Source: Alphaproteobacteria bacterium (GTDB taxonomy: Bacteria; Pseudomonadota; Alphaproteobacteria; Rhizobiales; Xanthobacteraceae). Taken from it: a DNA stretch of 38,000 nucleotides. Below are positions 1-9,042 of the stretch, piece after piece. The stretch lies in contig WQYW01000036.1 in assembly GCA_009781045.1 (NCBI GenBank), forward strand, positions 1 through 38,000, in the 5' to 3' direction. The position numbers and the translations under genes are program-made. Every line of letters begins with the position of its first letter. Within the stretch, counting starts at the first letter, position 1. Under the pieces are notes generated by a model. It was not told where the DNA came from, searched no databases, and was given only the letters and a program-made list of their open reading frames with translations.

Positions 1-337
1 TGCATGTTTCATGTGGCGAACGAACCCGGAACTCCGCGGAGATTCACTCAAAATCTGGTGCCGGTTGAAAGAAAGTGTCGCTTGTATTTTCCTCCTTGAC
101 TCAAAATTCCCCATGTGAGGGGCTGCAGTGCCCTGCGCCGAGCCTCTCCCGGCGGATTGCTGCGCCGGGAGGCAGCTCATGGCAAGATGAGGCCGGCACA
201 GAGGATGGCCGCAACTGCTGCGCCGCCTGTCAGACTGCGAGATGGGTTGGCGCACCTCCTTTCCAGCAGAAAGTCGGGGCAGATGGCGTGGAGACGCTAT
301 TCCGACCCTCGTCCGCATTTGTGACAGCACTTCAGGG
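1..337. other. Gene-free left edge with IS21-like end repeats
   Basis: No credible gene is seen before the minus-strand membrane protein gene that ends at 338. The first 120 bases hold two related short motifs: CTCAAAATCTGGTGCCGG at 49-66 and TTGACTCAAAATTCCCCA at 96-113. Repeats of this kind are typical of the multi-repeat ends of IS21-family elements (recalled, not searched). A 17-of-20 match to the first motif recurs at 20151-20170. Bases 120-337 show nothing I can assign. Confidence 0.35.
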
Positions 338-907
338 TCACCTTGGACCTCCAATGAAGGTCCCAGGTTGCGGCCCCATCGAAACGATGACAAGTACAGC
401 GATCGAACCCGCCATTATCCCAGCCGCCAGCAGTGCAAGGGCACCATTGGGCAGGCGCATCATCAACCGCTGCTGTAACTCTGTCTTCCGTATCAGCATG
501 ACTGGCAGACTGACCAGGGTTGCCAAAATAAAGAAGAACAGAGGCAGGATAACTTGACCGAACATCTCGTAATGGGTAGAGGTTAGCCAGCGCGAAGCTG
601 CTATGACGTATACCGAAACCGTCAATATACCATACCCATCCCATACCAACAGTGCGCGACTGGACGGCTGGTTGTTCGGCTTTCCGAGAAATCGATAGAG
701 GAGATAGGAGCCACAGGCAATCTGCTGCAGCAGCAGAAACCAGACCTCGGGCTGGTCGAAGCTCACGTTAGGAAAGTAGGTATCGAAGAGCGCGACATAA
801 ATGATGTGAGCCAACCACATAAACGAACACAGGACGAGTCCGAGCATACAGGCGGCGAGCGCCTTTGCGGGCAGACGTGAACGATTTTCAATGGGTCTCA
901 GCGACAT
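338..907 (-). CDS. Five-helix membrane protein, unknown function (candidate immunity partner)
   Basis: The 189-residue product is not one I recognise. It has five likely membrane helices, at about residues 15-40, 56-74, 85-105, 112-139 and 155-178, with a short positively charged N-terminus (Arg-rich residues 4-15) and no signal-peptide cleavage site. Its start codon at 907 lies inside the end of the upstream DUF3289-like gene (20-base overlap, 888-907), so the two are probably translationally coupled. A small multi-helix protein coupled directly downstream of a possible secreted effector is a common arrangement for immunity proteins, but that role is inference only. GC content looks lower than in the catabolic genes, suggesting separate acquisition. 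Confidence 0.7.
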   Translation of the reverse strand: MSLRPIENRSRLPAKALAACMLGLVLCSFMWLAHIIYVALFDTYFPNVSFDQPEVWFLLLQQIACGSYLLYRFLGKPNNQPSSRALLVWDGYGILTVSVYVIAASRWLTSTHYEMFGQVILPLFFFILATLVSLPVMLIRKTELQQRLMMRLPNGALALLAAGIMAGSIAVLVIVSMGPQPGTFIGGPR

Positions 908-1901
908 AGAGCTTTACAACCTTCATGCGTGTGACAAGCGGGGTATAGCCGTGTTCATGTTGCAGTTGCCACCATGCGGTAATGCCGACGGCTGCTTCAT
1001 CCTTCGAATCCGACTTTTCCGCACCAAACCGTTCGAGGTCGGTATCATCTAAGCCAAATACATCGTAGAACAAATACTTAAGAACGATGCCATATTGCTT
1101 GGCGGCGTGATCATAATGATAGTGTGTTGCCAGCACGTAGACTCGCTGGATTCCGTTCACCATCAAGCCTAAGCCGTTATTGTAATCGCCGGCGTGGTAG
1201 CGAAGCGAACATGCGTGCCCCAACGCCTTGTTTGGAATCGCCTCGCAATACCAGCTTCCAGTATTAAACGCCGGCGCTCCGAGATCGCGCGGGGTTACGA
1301 GCTTATCGACATCCCAGCCTGCATTTTCCAGTGCTTGATGAATGCGGATGGATCCGGAATTGGACTTGTATTTGACATTTGGTGCGGAGAGAGCGGCATC
1401 GCAAAAGAAGATGATGTTCTGATGCAGAGCCGCAGCTGCGTCCAGCGCAGGGTCGTCAAAGTATCTTAGTGGTCGATCAGGCGCTTCAAGGAATTTGTCA
1501 AACAGCCGGGTGGCCATGCGGGCTGTGTCGCCGCGCGCGAAGATATCCAACAGTCTCCGCATCTTGGGTTTGAGTATTTCGGGAGTGGTTCCAACACTCG
1601 GTTTACATCCGCTCTTCCCGCATTTCTCTCCGCTCAGAAGGTCATGGCCGTATGGCGCCAGGCCCATTGCGGCGGCTTCGCTCGGCGCACTGTTACGCAT
1701 CGCGTTGATCGCGGAAGAAGAAAAAACCTGCCTGCGAAAGCGGTGATATTTCTTCCCGTGTGTCAGGTCGCCGCCATATAGAACGGTTTCTCCTGGCAGA
1801 TTTTCCGAGTCCTGGTAGACGTTGGCAGGATTGATAACGGCCGTCGACGTGGCCACAAGCTTCGGCATGGGCAGAGGATAACGCGTGGGGTCAAGGGCCA
1901 T
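888..1901 (-). CDS. DUF3289-like protein (candidate secreted effector)
   Basis: The 337-residue protein has a C-terminal half resembling DUF3289: an FGLDD motif followed about 25 residues later by an aromatic-rich W-x-LQH segment and a short beta-like tail. DUF3289 proteins are often found near type VI secretion or polymorphic toxin loci, and their activity is not established. Residues 60-80 hold a Ser/Ala-rich stretch, and Cys94 and Cys99 form a small pair. No signal peptide is visible, so any export would need a dedicated system; none is in the window. The start has a good ribosome-binding site (AGGAG about six bases upstream on the minus strand). The gene overlaps the following membrane protein gene by 20 bases. 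The family assignment is from memory of the motif pattern and is moderate. Confidence 0.6.
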   Translation of the reverse strand: MALDPTRYPLPMPKLVATSTAVINPANVYQDSENLPGETVLYGGDLTHGKKYHRFRRQVFSSSAINAMRNSAPSEAAAMGLAPYGHDLLSGEKCGKSGCKPSVGTTPEILKPKMRRLLDIFARGDTARMATRLFDKFLEAPDRPLRYFDDPALDAAAALHQNIIFFCDAALSAPNVKYKSNSGSIRIHQALENAGWDVDKLVTPRDLGAPAFNTGSWYCEAIPNKALGHACSLRYHAGDYNNGLGLMVNGIQRVYVLATHYHYDHAAKQYGIVLKYLFYDVFGLDDTDLERFGAEKSDSKDEAAVGITAWWQLQHEHGYTPLVTRMKVVKLYVAETH

Positions 1902-2928
1902 ATATACTCCTATTATACGCCTCGTTGTCAGATGGCTCGGACGCGCGCATGTCTTTTGAAACGGTCAGACCAGGACGAAAAAAGTCGCATAGTCACATTT
2001 AGATAGTAAGCGGCGACATCAGGCGCGGCGGCGATCGGTATTGGACATTGAGGTTGCCGGGGGCTGATCCAGTCAATGGCGAATTGCATGCACTGATCGC
2101 TCCGCGATTTCCACAGTGGAGCGGCAGAACCGATTCAGGTGAAACTGTGTAAGGAGATTGGGTAAATCGACACGTGATTGATGCCTGTCTTGAATTCAAA
2201 CAAATGCTGGATAATCGATAACGCCTCTTGCAGTCAATAGCAATATTGAGAATGAAATGATCCGTGACCTTACCTCATGCATTGGCGATTGCGCATGGAC
2301 AGCGATCACGTCCTGACCCTCTCATTTTGAAAATGCGTTCTTGCTCGCCGATCGCGTTCTCTGGATGCCCGGTTCCAGGTTTTCTCAATTTGAGACGATT
2401 GAGGATGTGGTTTTCTGGCGACATATGGAACCCGCTCACAATCCGGGGAACCTGTCACAGGATCAGGAACCGACGGTACCGTGAGCATTCAAGCCACGCG
2501 TTTCGATGTGCCGAACTGCTACCGCCATCTTCAGACCATCGAAGTGCGTTATGCCAGCTGGGATTTGAGCCTGGTCCCCATGAGATCTGTATCCGGTGAA
2601 TAAGGCCGCCAATTCCACGGAGATGCGTCGCTCCCTCGACCCGATCAGCAATCAGTCTCTTGCCAGACCCGATGGCATGCCCCCCGCTGCTCGCCAGGTT
2701 GATCGAAAAGCGCTCGGGCACCGGTCTGCCACCCGCCAGTCTTAGGGGCCGTGAAAAAATAACTGCTCCAGAATCGCGCGAACAAATGAGAACAAAGGCC
2801 ATGTTGCTGAGCAGCAACACCGTGGTTTTCGGCCGGAGTCGAAGCCACCGATGAAGGCAACGAGACCGATCTCCACCAAATTTGACTCGGCTTATTTTTC
2901 CACGGCTCCTTACCAAGGACTAAGATAA
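1902..2928. other. 1-kb gene-poor stretch with an inverted-repeat pair
   Basis: Short open frames occur on both strands but none has a convincing ribosome-binding site, domain or consistent codon use. Some protein-like text around 2470-2600 may be the tail of a decayed gene, but I could not assign it. The only clear structure is an imperfect inverted repeat at 2743-2762 and 2892-2911, listed separately, which ends just before the ExeA-like remnant. Confidence 0.5.
2743..2911. repeat. 20-bp imperfect inverted repeat pair, possible transposon end
   Basis: TAGGGGCCGTGAAAAAATAA at 2743-2762 matches the reverse complement of 2892-2911 at 17 of 20 positions. The arms are about 130 bases apart, and the right arm ends 17 bases before the start of the ExeA-like pseudogene. 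They could be terminal or subterminal repeats of the element that carried the ExeA/RepA genes. The pairing is seen directly; the role is inference. Confidence 0.45.
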
Positions 2929-3754
2929 ATGAACAAACGCCTTCACGCCGTCTATGGCCTCAAGGGGAATCCGTTCACTCCCAGCGTGCCTGCCGAGGCG
3001 CTCTATCTATCTCGATAACCGCATCCTGAGCTTCGTGCAGCGGACCCGCGCGTTGACGACGGATGGTGGCTTCGCCATGATTACCGGCGAGCCGGGTGCG
3101 GGCAAGTCGGCGGCACTGCGCATCCTCAGCGCCGAGCTGGCACCGCAGCGCGACGTAAGCGTCGGTACCATCGGTCGCCCGCAGGCCAGCATCGCTGACT
3201 TTTATCGGGAGGCGGGTGACATCTTTGGCGTCGACCTGCGTCCGCACAACCGCTGGAACGGCAGTTGGCTGTTGCGGGAGCGTTGGCAGGCCCATATCGA
3301 TGCGTCGCTGAGCCACCCTGTTCTCGTCATCGATGAGGCCCAGGAGCTTAAGCCCAATGTCCTGTCGGAATTACGTCTGTTGGCATCGAGCCGTCTCGAC
3401 TCGTATAACCTCCTGACCATCGTGCTCGCCGGGGACATGAGACTCGTCGGGCGCCTGCGTTCGGACGAGTTCCTGCCGCTCAACAGCGGGATGCGGGTGC
3501 GTCTGTCGCTGGAGCGCCAGGATCCGACGGAGCTGCAGTCCTGCCTTCGTCATGCTCTCGACAAGGCGGGGTGCCTGCACTGATCACCGATGACGTGATC
3601 GTGACCATGGCAGAGCATGCCAATGGCAATCTCCGGGCCCTCATGATCATGGGCGACGACCGCGCTCGAGCGCGACCGGCGGCAGATCGACTCGAAGCTC
3701 TTCTTCGACGTCTTCCCTGTCCCCACCGCAAACAAGACGCCGCGGAGGCGCTGA
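2929..3754 (+). pseudogene. ExeA/TniB-like transposon ATPase, frameshifted
   Basis: This is the AAA ATPase found in transposons, similar to general secretion protein ExeA, which would supply ATP-dependent target choice for a DDE transposase. The reading starts at ATG 2929 (MNKRLHAVYGLKGNPF) but stops at about 3016. It then resumes in another frame with a Walker A motif GEPGAGKS at about 3089-3112 and a Walker B motif VLVIDEAQE. That frame stops near 3583. A short segment continues in the first frame (about 3571-3655), and the C-terminus ending LFFDVFPVPTANKTP lies in the second frame to TGA 3754. At least three frame changes mean it cannot make a functional protein. It overlaps the start of the following RepA-like remnant as the intact pair would. 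Confidence 0.75.
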
Positions 3755-4104
3755 TGGTCATGCTGCCCGTCGAACCCGTCCACCGTCGTCTGGCGAGCCA
3801 GGCCGCCGAACAGCGCTGGCTGGTCGACGGGCTGTGGGCTGAGGAGGCCGTCGGCATTATCGGTGGCGAGCCGAAATGCTGCAAACCCTTCCTGGCTCTC
3901 GATCTCGCTGTCTCGGTCGCCTCCGGGACAGCCTGCCTGCGCCGCTTCCCGGTTGCCAGGCCGGGTGGCGTGCTGCCCTACGCCGCCGAAGACGCCCTCC
4001 ACGTCGTGCGCCAGCGCCTTGACGGCATCTGTGCTGCCGCCGGCGTCAATCTCAACGTGATCACGGCGTACATGACGCCAAGCCAGAATTGTGCGTCAGG
4101 ATGA
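3754..4104 (+). pseudogene. RepA-like AAA ATPase, 3'-truncated
   Basis: The reading begins at ATG 3754, overlapping the stop of the ExeA-like remnant, as in intact transposons of this type. The segment WLVDGLWAEEAVGIIGGEP followed by KCCKPFLALDLAVSVASG is the characteristic Walker-A region of the RepA-like ATPase that accompanies ExeA in these elements. The position after the two cysteines and lysine is Pro where I expect Ser, which may damage the nucleotide site. Homology stops at about 4070, only some 110 residues in, where the sequence runs into the truncated Sel1 gene on the other strand. The remnant is therefore a deletion product. Confidence 0.65.
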
Positions 4105-4351
4105 CCCTGGTCAGCCCCTTGCGAAACCAGGCGATCGCCGTGCTGTCGTCCCGTGGGACGCCAAGACCATCGCGGTAGGCTCTCCTGAGTTCATATTGCG
4201 CAGGTGCGTCGCCCTGCTCTGCTGCGGCACGTTTGCCATGGAGGATTTCAGGCTGTTCTGCGGTTGGCGGGACAGAGGGTGCGCTGTGTTGGGCAAAGGC
4301 CGGGGACAGAAAAATGACGCCGGAAAGCAGGGCAGAAGCGGCAATTTTCAT
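4061..4351 (-). pseudogene. Sel1-repeat exported protein, 3'-truncated
   Basis: The N-terminus from ATG 4351 is a clean Sec signal peptide (MKIAASALLSGVIFLSPAFA, cleavage before QHS). A Pro-rich linker follows, then one Sel1 repeat (AEQGDAPAQYELRRAYRDG and the AIAWFRKG helix). Sel1 proteins normally carry several such repeats and act as periplasmic scaffolds. Here the repeat array is cut after the first unit at about 4110, and the remaining residues to the stop at 4061 are not Sel1-like. The break coincides with the end of homology in the RepA-like ATPase on the opposite strand, so one deletion or insertion event probably damaged both. A longer in-frame start at 4567 exists but lacks a signal peptide. 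Confidence 0.6.
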
Positions 4352-5162
4352 CTGCACAGCTTGTCTCTGAGGATGGCGGAAACCACGGACGAGCTGAGAA
4401 AAGGATCGGTTGGCATGCATTTCCCTCGTCATGTCACAACAGTTTCTGTTTCGCCTGGATCCCGGCACCGGGCCTGGCAGCCGCCAGCCACGTCCGGGCG
4501 CAGGAAGCCGCAGAGCTGGCGCTCGATCGCACGGGCGTCGCCTTGGTGCAGGCAGGGGGGCCGACACTCGGGTCAGGGAGAGATAAAGATCGGCCAGACA
4601 GTCTCATCGGTCCTGCTCCCGCTGGTCCCGGATTTTCTGCTCAACCGGGATGTCCGTCACACAGCATCTCTCCCCTCCGGCCCGACCGCGATTTCCCATG
4701 AACATGCCGAAGCTGATCAGGCCGCTGTTTCGGCTGCCCTCAAATACCCGGCCCAGACCGCGCAGGTCTGCGCCATGGCCGCTGAGACCGCTGTCGCATG
4801 CAGGGTATTCGACCCCGCTGCTGGGAAGCAACCAGGGCTCCCGCAAATGTGATGGGGGAACCAATGGACGCATTGTCACATGGGGTAACTGCATGCGCGA
4901 AAAGGCTGTTTACCCCGAGCTGGACGCGGAGTGTGGTCGGAAATCAGTGTTGCAGCTGGCAGCCGGGCCAGCCACGCCTGGGAGGCGTAACGGTGGCAAA
5001 TGCCGCGACTTGCCGAAACCCCCTGTTTGTCGGATCCCGCCACAATTCCGCCCGGGTTATGCGATGGGTGCCCGAAAGTCGCCCGATTTCGTAATGGTCA
5101 AAGGGATTTCGGATCTCGAAATCTGCAGGCGCGGTCAGGGTTGCCGAGAGGAGATTTTGTTG
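4352..5162. other. 800-bp gene-poor stretch
   Basis: No complete gene is convincing. A frame at about 4460-4660 (AAASHVRAQEAAELALDRTG) followed by a shifted frame at 4690-4850 (Ala-rich) may be a decayed exported protein, but it matches nothing I recognise. The last 140 bases (about 5020-5162) resemble the sequence upstream of the intact membrane-protein paralogue at 6775-6890, showing that the duplication included the leader region. Confidence 0.45.
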
Positions 5163-5922
5163 ATGGACTCCGAGGCAGATGAATTCCTGATCGCTGGCGT
5201 TCTCAGTCGCGCATGGGAAGTGCTGTTCGCGAATTTCTCTGTCCTTTGTGGTGTTGGCCTGATGGTGGCGCTGCCATGGGTGATGCTGCACTATAGGATC
5301 CCTGATTTGCGACAGATGGGCGGCAAGGCGCGCGCCCGAACTGTTTTATCGACGCCTGCTGGCTTTCGGTGCAACCTTCTTTCCTGGCGTGATCGGCTAT
5401 GCGGTGCCGAACCTGAGAGTTTTCACCTGCCTCTCCGGCCTCACCGGCGAGCGCGGCAAGCCTGGCCGAGATCCTGGTTCATGCGGCGGGGCATTGCCGC
5501 CGCTCCTGACAGCCTTCTTTCTCACGGCGCTGGGAAGCTTTGGCGGGACGATGCTGTTGATCATCCCCGGATTTCGTGGGCGATGCGATCGGCGGTTGCC
5601 GGCGCGGCCTGCATAATCGAAATAGTGGGACCGGTCGCGGGCATGAGGCGCAGTGCAGAGCTGACCGTCGACTATTGCTGGCGGCTGCACGGACTCTTGC
5701 TCGTCTTCGGCCCGGGTGCCGCCGGCATCCAGGACGTCATTGTGTCCTTGCTGATCGTGGGTGGCGGTCGATCTGGGGGGCTCATCGGCCATCTGTTGCT
5801 GCAGGGGGCCGTCGTTGGCTATTCATCTTCTTTACTCGTGATGTTCTGGCATCTGTCATGAATTGCGCCGTGTCAGGGAAGGGCTGACGAGCCGGGAGAT
5901 GATGGCGGTATTCGACGGATAG
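5163..5922 (+). pseudogene. Six-helix membrane protein, paralogue copy 1, frameshifted
   Basis: The reading starts MDSEADEFLIAGVLSRAWE and matches the intact paralogue at 6891-7640 along its whole length, but only by changing frame near 5380, 5580 and 5860. The final piece ends with a near-identical tail (REGLTSREMMAVFDG) at TAG 5922. Helical segments and the conserved GMRRSAELT motif are still recognisable, so inactivation is fairly recent. The function of the family is not established; see the intact copy. Confidence 0.7.
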
Positions 5923-6508
5923 CATCGCTTGCGCCTCGAACGGGGAGCCTGACCTCATGAGGTTGCAGGCCCAGCGGAACAGGTGCATCGGAGCCTGATG
6001 GCAGCTTCAGGGAGCTGGCACAACCCGGAAAGCCGGGCACCCTTTGGTCTGGTGGTTGAACTGACGAAGGAAGAAGGTGTTTTGTGCCAGGGGCGCCAAA
6101 GTCGCCAGGAACCCTGGCGCAGTCGTGGCCCTTGTTGCCGGCCCGTCTCTCCGCCTGGTCGAAATCACGGTAGTGTGATGTGCGAGAGGCAGTTGTCGGC
6201 GGGGGTCACCTGCCTCTATCAGCATTTCGCCACAAATCTGCCTTGATTGTAGAATGCTTCCAACGCGTGGAATTGCGCAAAGCTCCAGAAGATTTGAAGC
6301 GCTGCGGGCTTTATCTTTTCCCCTCATCATGCGAGGGTTCGAGGCCCAGACGGCCGAACAGGCCTTCCGCCATCGCCTTCTCGCTTCTCTTGCCCTTTTT
6401 CTTTCTTTCTCGCCTCGCTTGGTTGGGTGGAGACGCCAGGGTGCTGACGCGCAGATGGCGGCCGGGCGGCCAGCGGCTCGGATGCACCGGGGGCGAGGCG
6501 CGCTTCGG
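5923..6508. other. Gene-free stretch between duplicated segments
   Basis: Short frames on both strands lack ribosome-binding sites and domains. Nothing beyond general GC-rich sequence is seen. The final part, from about 6486, begins to resemble the sequence just 3' of the nitroreductase gene (around 9020-9050), marking the edge of the duplicated block. Confidence 0.4.
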
Positions 6509-6749
6509 TCACCTACGCGTGCAGGTTTTAAGCGGCAGGCGGGAGCGGATTGCTGCAGCGTCGTCCGGATAGCCCGGCGTGATCATGCCCTGGGGTTGCC
6601 AGTCGGGTGGCAGGTTGAGGACCGCGGCCACCGTGTCGGGACAGAACAGGGGGGCTGCGACGCAGCAGGCGTCGAGGCCGGAGCCATGCGCGGCGAGCAG
6701 GGGATTCTGTCCGGCCATGGCCACGCTCTGAAGCGCCATGAGATACCAC
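6509..6749 (-). pseudogene. Nitroreductase 3' fragment (duplicate)
   Basis: The minus-strand translation from about 6748 to the stop at 6509 (ALQSVAMAGQNPLLAAHGSG, then CFCPDTVAAVLNLPPDWQPQ-like text) repeats the last 75 or so residues of the intact nitroreductase at 9043-9696, with scattered substitutions such as the key W in GACWVAAPL becoming C. The match ends abruptly at about 6749, where the first 140 or so codons are missing. It has no start of its own and is a duplication remnant lying 140 bases upstream of the intact membrane-protein paralogue. Confidence 0.8.
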
Positions 6750-6890
6750 GACCAGTGAAAAGTCGGAATTGCCTGCCTCAGGCGCCTGCCATAATTCCGC
6801 CCAGGTTATGGTGCAGGTGCCCCAACTTACCCGATTTCGTAACAGTCAAAGGGGATCTGCTGGTGTTCTGGCGGCCGAGGAGAGAACTGG

Positions 6891-7640
6891 ATGAGCGACT
6901 CCGCGGCTGAGGAGTTCCTGATTGCGGACGCCTTCAGGCGCGCGTGGGAAGTTCTGGTGGCGAATTTTCCGGTCCTCTATGGCGCTGGACTGATGGTGGC
7001 GTTGCCGTGGGTGTTGTATCAGCACCGGATCATCGATCCTCAACGGATGGCGGGAATCGGAGGCGCAGCGTCCGGACATTTTGCCGCACTTTCGCTGGTA
7101 TTCTGTGCCACGGTCGTTTTTGGCGTGATCGGCTATGCCATCGCCAACCTTGCTGTTTTCAACCATCTGACCGCAGAGCAGAGGAGCTTTGGGGAGGTCC
7201 TGGTTCTGGCTGCGGGGCGATTTCTGCCGTTTCTGGGAACTGCCCTTTTGACTGTGTTGGCCATAGCGGGTGGGCTGATCCTCGCGGTCATCCCGGGGAA
7301 CATGTGGGCGATGCGATGGGTGGTTGCCTACCCGGTCTGCATCATCGAAAGAGCGGGTCCGATTGCAAGCATGAGGCGCAGTGCAGAGCTTACCGATGGC
7401 TACCGCTGGCGCCTGTACGGACTGTTCCTCCTTCTCGGCCTGGGTGCCGCCGGTGTCCGGGAGGTTGTTGTGTCCGTGCTGATAGTGGGCGGCGGCCGCC
7501 ATGTCGGACTCATCGGTGATTTGCTGTTGAGGGGGGCCATTGGTGCCTATTCCTATTGTGTGCTTGTGATGACCTATCATGAATTGCGTCGTTTCAGAGA
7601 AGGTCTGACGACCCGGGAGATGATGGCGGTATTCGAGTAA
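6891..7640 (+). CDS. Six-helix integral membrane protein, paralogue copy 2 (intact)
   Basis: The 249-residue product has a cytoplasmic N-terminal helix (EEFLIADAFRRAWEVLVANF) followed by about six hydrophobic segments. A conserved cytoplasmic motif, MRRSAELT followed by YRWRLYGL, lies about two-thirds along, and the tail is charged. The architecture resembles proteins annotated as glycerophosphoryl diester phosphodiesterase membrane-domain-like or YciC-like, which lack a catalytic domain; I would not assign a reaction. Start ATG 6891 follows the sequence GAGGAGAGAACTGG, a good ribosome-binding site. It is the only intact member of three adjacent paralogues (5163-5922 and 7858-8588 are broken). 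No partner gene indicates its role. Confidence 0.75.
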   Translation: MSDSAAEEFLIADAFRRAWEVLVANFPVLYGAGLMVALPWVLYQHRIIDPQRMAGIGGAASGHFAALSLVFCATVVFGVIGYAIANLAVFNHLTAEQRSFGEVLVLAAGRFLPFLGTALLTVLAIAGGLILAVIPGNMWAMRWVVAYPVCIIERAGPIASMRRSAELTDGYRWRLYGLFLLLGLGAAGVREVVVSVLIVGGGRHVGLIGDLLLRGAIGAYSYCVLVMTYHELRRFREGLTTREMMAVFE

Positions 7641-7857
7641 TCGTAAGCGAATCCCGATCCCTGGCATGAAGCGGAGCCAGATCGGACGATGTCGGCAGGG
7701 TGCAGTCTGGAGGATGAGGCGAACGATTTCCCGATCGCTGGCCGCAATCCCCGCAGGGATGCCGGGCGCGGTTGCCTTGCGCGCGGCACAAAGCGGTTTG
7801 AGGTTCCCGGAAGTGGCGACGATTTGACAGGCTTGCCGTGCTCGCAGGGGGAATCCC

Positions 7858-8588
7858 ATGGCTGCAACGCAAGCGCCCGACCGCAACCAGTTTCGGGTCG
7901 GCAATGTCCTCAGCGGTGCCTGCAGCGTGTGGCGGGCGAATCCTTCGCTCTTCGTAAGCGTCGGAATTGTGGTGCGACTGCCGTATACGGCTATTTGACC
8001 AGATCGTTGATCCAGACCAGAAAGCGAGGTTTGGGGCCGGATGGGAGTGGCCTTTTGCGTGGCGTTTGTGGCCGACATAGTCGGTGAGAGCGTGGCCAGT
8101 GTCGCTGGTTTCAACAGCCTGCGCGGTGAGCCGATTCGTCTTCGAGAGACCTTGCGGCGGGCCGTAGAGTGCTTCTTTCCGCTTCTCTTTCTAAGCATTC
8201 TGAGCGGGTTGTTGATCGGCGTCGGGATGATAGTGCTTTTCATTCCCGGGATATTGCTGTCTGTGCGCGGATGGGTGCTTTTCAGGCCTGCGTCGTCGAA
8301 CGGATGGGGCCCGTGGAGAGTATGGCGCGCAGTGCAGAATTGACCAGAGCCTGCCGCTGGCAGATGCTCGAAATCTTGGCCATCGCCTTTCTGCTTTTCG
8401 GTGCTGCTGCGGGCGTTGGTTTGCTGCTGAACTGGATTGGGATCCTCGCTGTATCCGCGATTGGCAGCCTGACGGTGAGTGGGGTGCTCGCTGGCTATTG
8501 GTGTTGTCTGTATTTGATAACCTGTCACGAGCTGCGTTGCGTCAGGGAAGGGAACACAAGCCGGGAGGTGGTGGCGGTGTTTGAGTGA
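7858..8588 (+). pseudogene. Six-helix membrane protein, paralogue copy 3, frameshifted
   Basis: The reading starts at ATG 7858 behind a GCAGGGGGAAT ribosome-binding site with MAATQAPDRNQFRVGNVLSG. It is interrupted by a stop near 8000, continues in another frame over 8041-8270 (helical, with SVASVAGFNSLRGEP) and shifts again to the frame ending at TGA 8588. The conserved motif MARSAELTRACRWQM and the C-terminal REGNTSREVVAVFE show kinship with copies 1 and 2, but the sequence is more diverged, so this looks like an older paralogue rather than part of the recent duplication. Confidence 0.65.
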
Positions 8589-9042
8589 TGAGAGTACCGG
8601 GACTCGCTCGGGGAGCAGGGATATGGCGGCGGCATAGGGGCGAAAGGAGACCCGGCGGCGCGCGCCCGGCGGATGTGCTGGATTAGCGGTTTACGGTCAG
8701 ATGCGACCGGGTCGATCGACCCTGATCGAAGTCTGTGTTCGCTGGCGCGGGAAAATCTCGGGAACAGGCTGCCGCGATTGCTTGCCCAGAAGGGATAAAG
8801 TGATCTCGGCCGACGGTATTGCAGTAATATGTTGAACTTTCGGCATTTTCCGACTTCGTCAAACCGATTCCATCTGACCGGAAACCGCTCTATGGAGCGG
8901 CTCTGGTGTGATGGGCCGCCGCGGGGCGCATATCGACAGCAGGAACGTCGTTCGTGACCACCGCTCGCGGTCCCATGTGACGGGAAAACGGAGAACCGCC
9001 TGCCTGTTCCTCGGCTCCCGGGCGAGGCTTGCTGGGCTTGCA
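8589..9042. other. Gene-free stretch before the nitroreductase
   Basis: No coding region, RNA gene or strong hairpin is seen. An AT-richer patch at about 8800-8860 is unremarkable. The gene on either side ends here (copy 3 from the left, nitroreductase from the right), so a bidirectional transcription end is expected, but no obvious terminator is visible. Confidence 0.4.

Noticed and set aside
2264..2599. 111-codon plus-strand frame as a gene
   Set aside because: No ribosome-binding site, domain or consistent codon use; it lies in element debris.
4650..5861. 403-codon plus-strand frame as a single gene
   Set aside because: Its first 170 codons have no coding character. The rest is stitched from pieces of the frameshifted membrane-protein copy 1 and out-of-frame text.
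7709..7760. N-terminal fragment of a fourth membrane-protein paralogue (DEANDFPIAG resembling SEADEFLIAG)
   Set aside because: The match covers only about ten residues and the flanking sequence does not continue it, so chance or a tiny remnant cannot be told apart.
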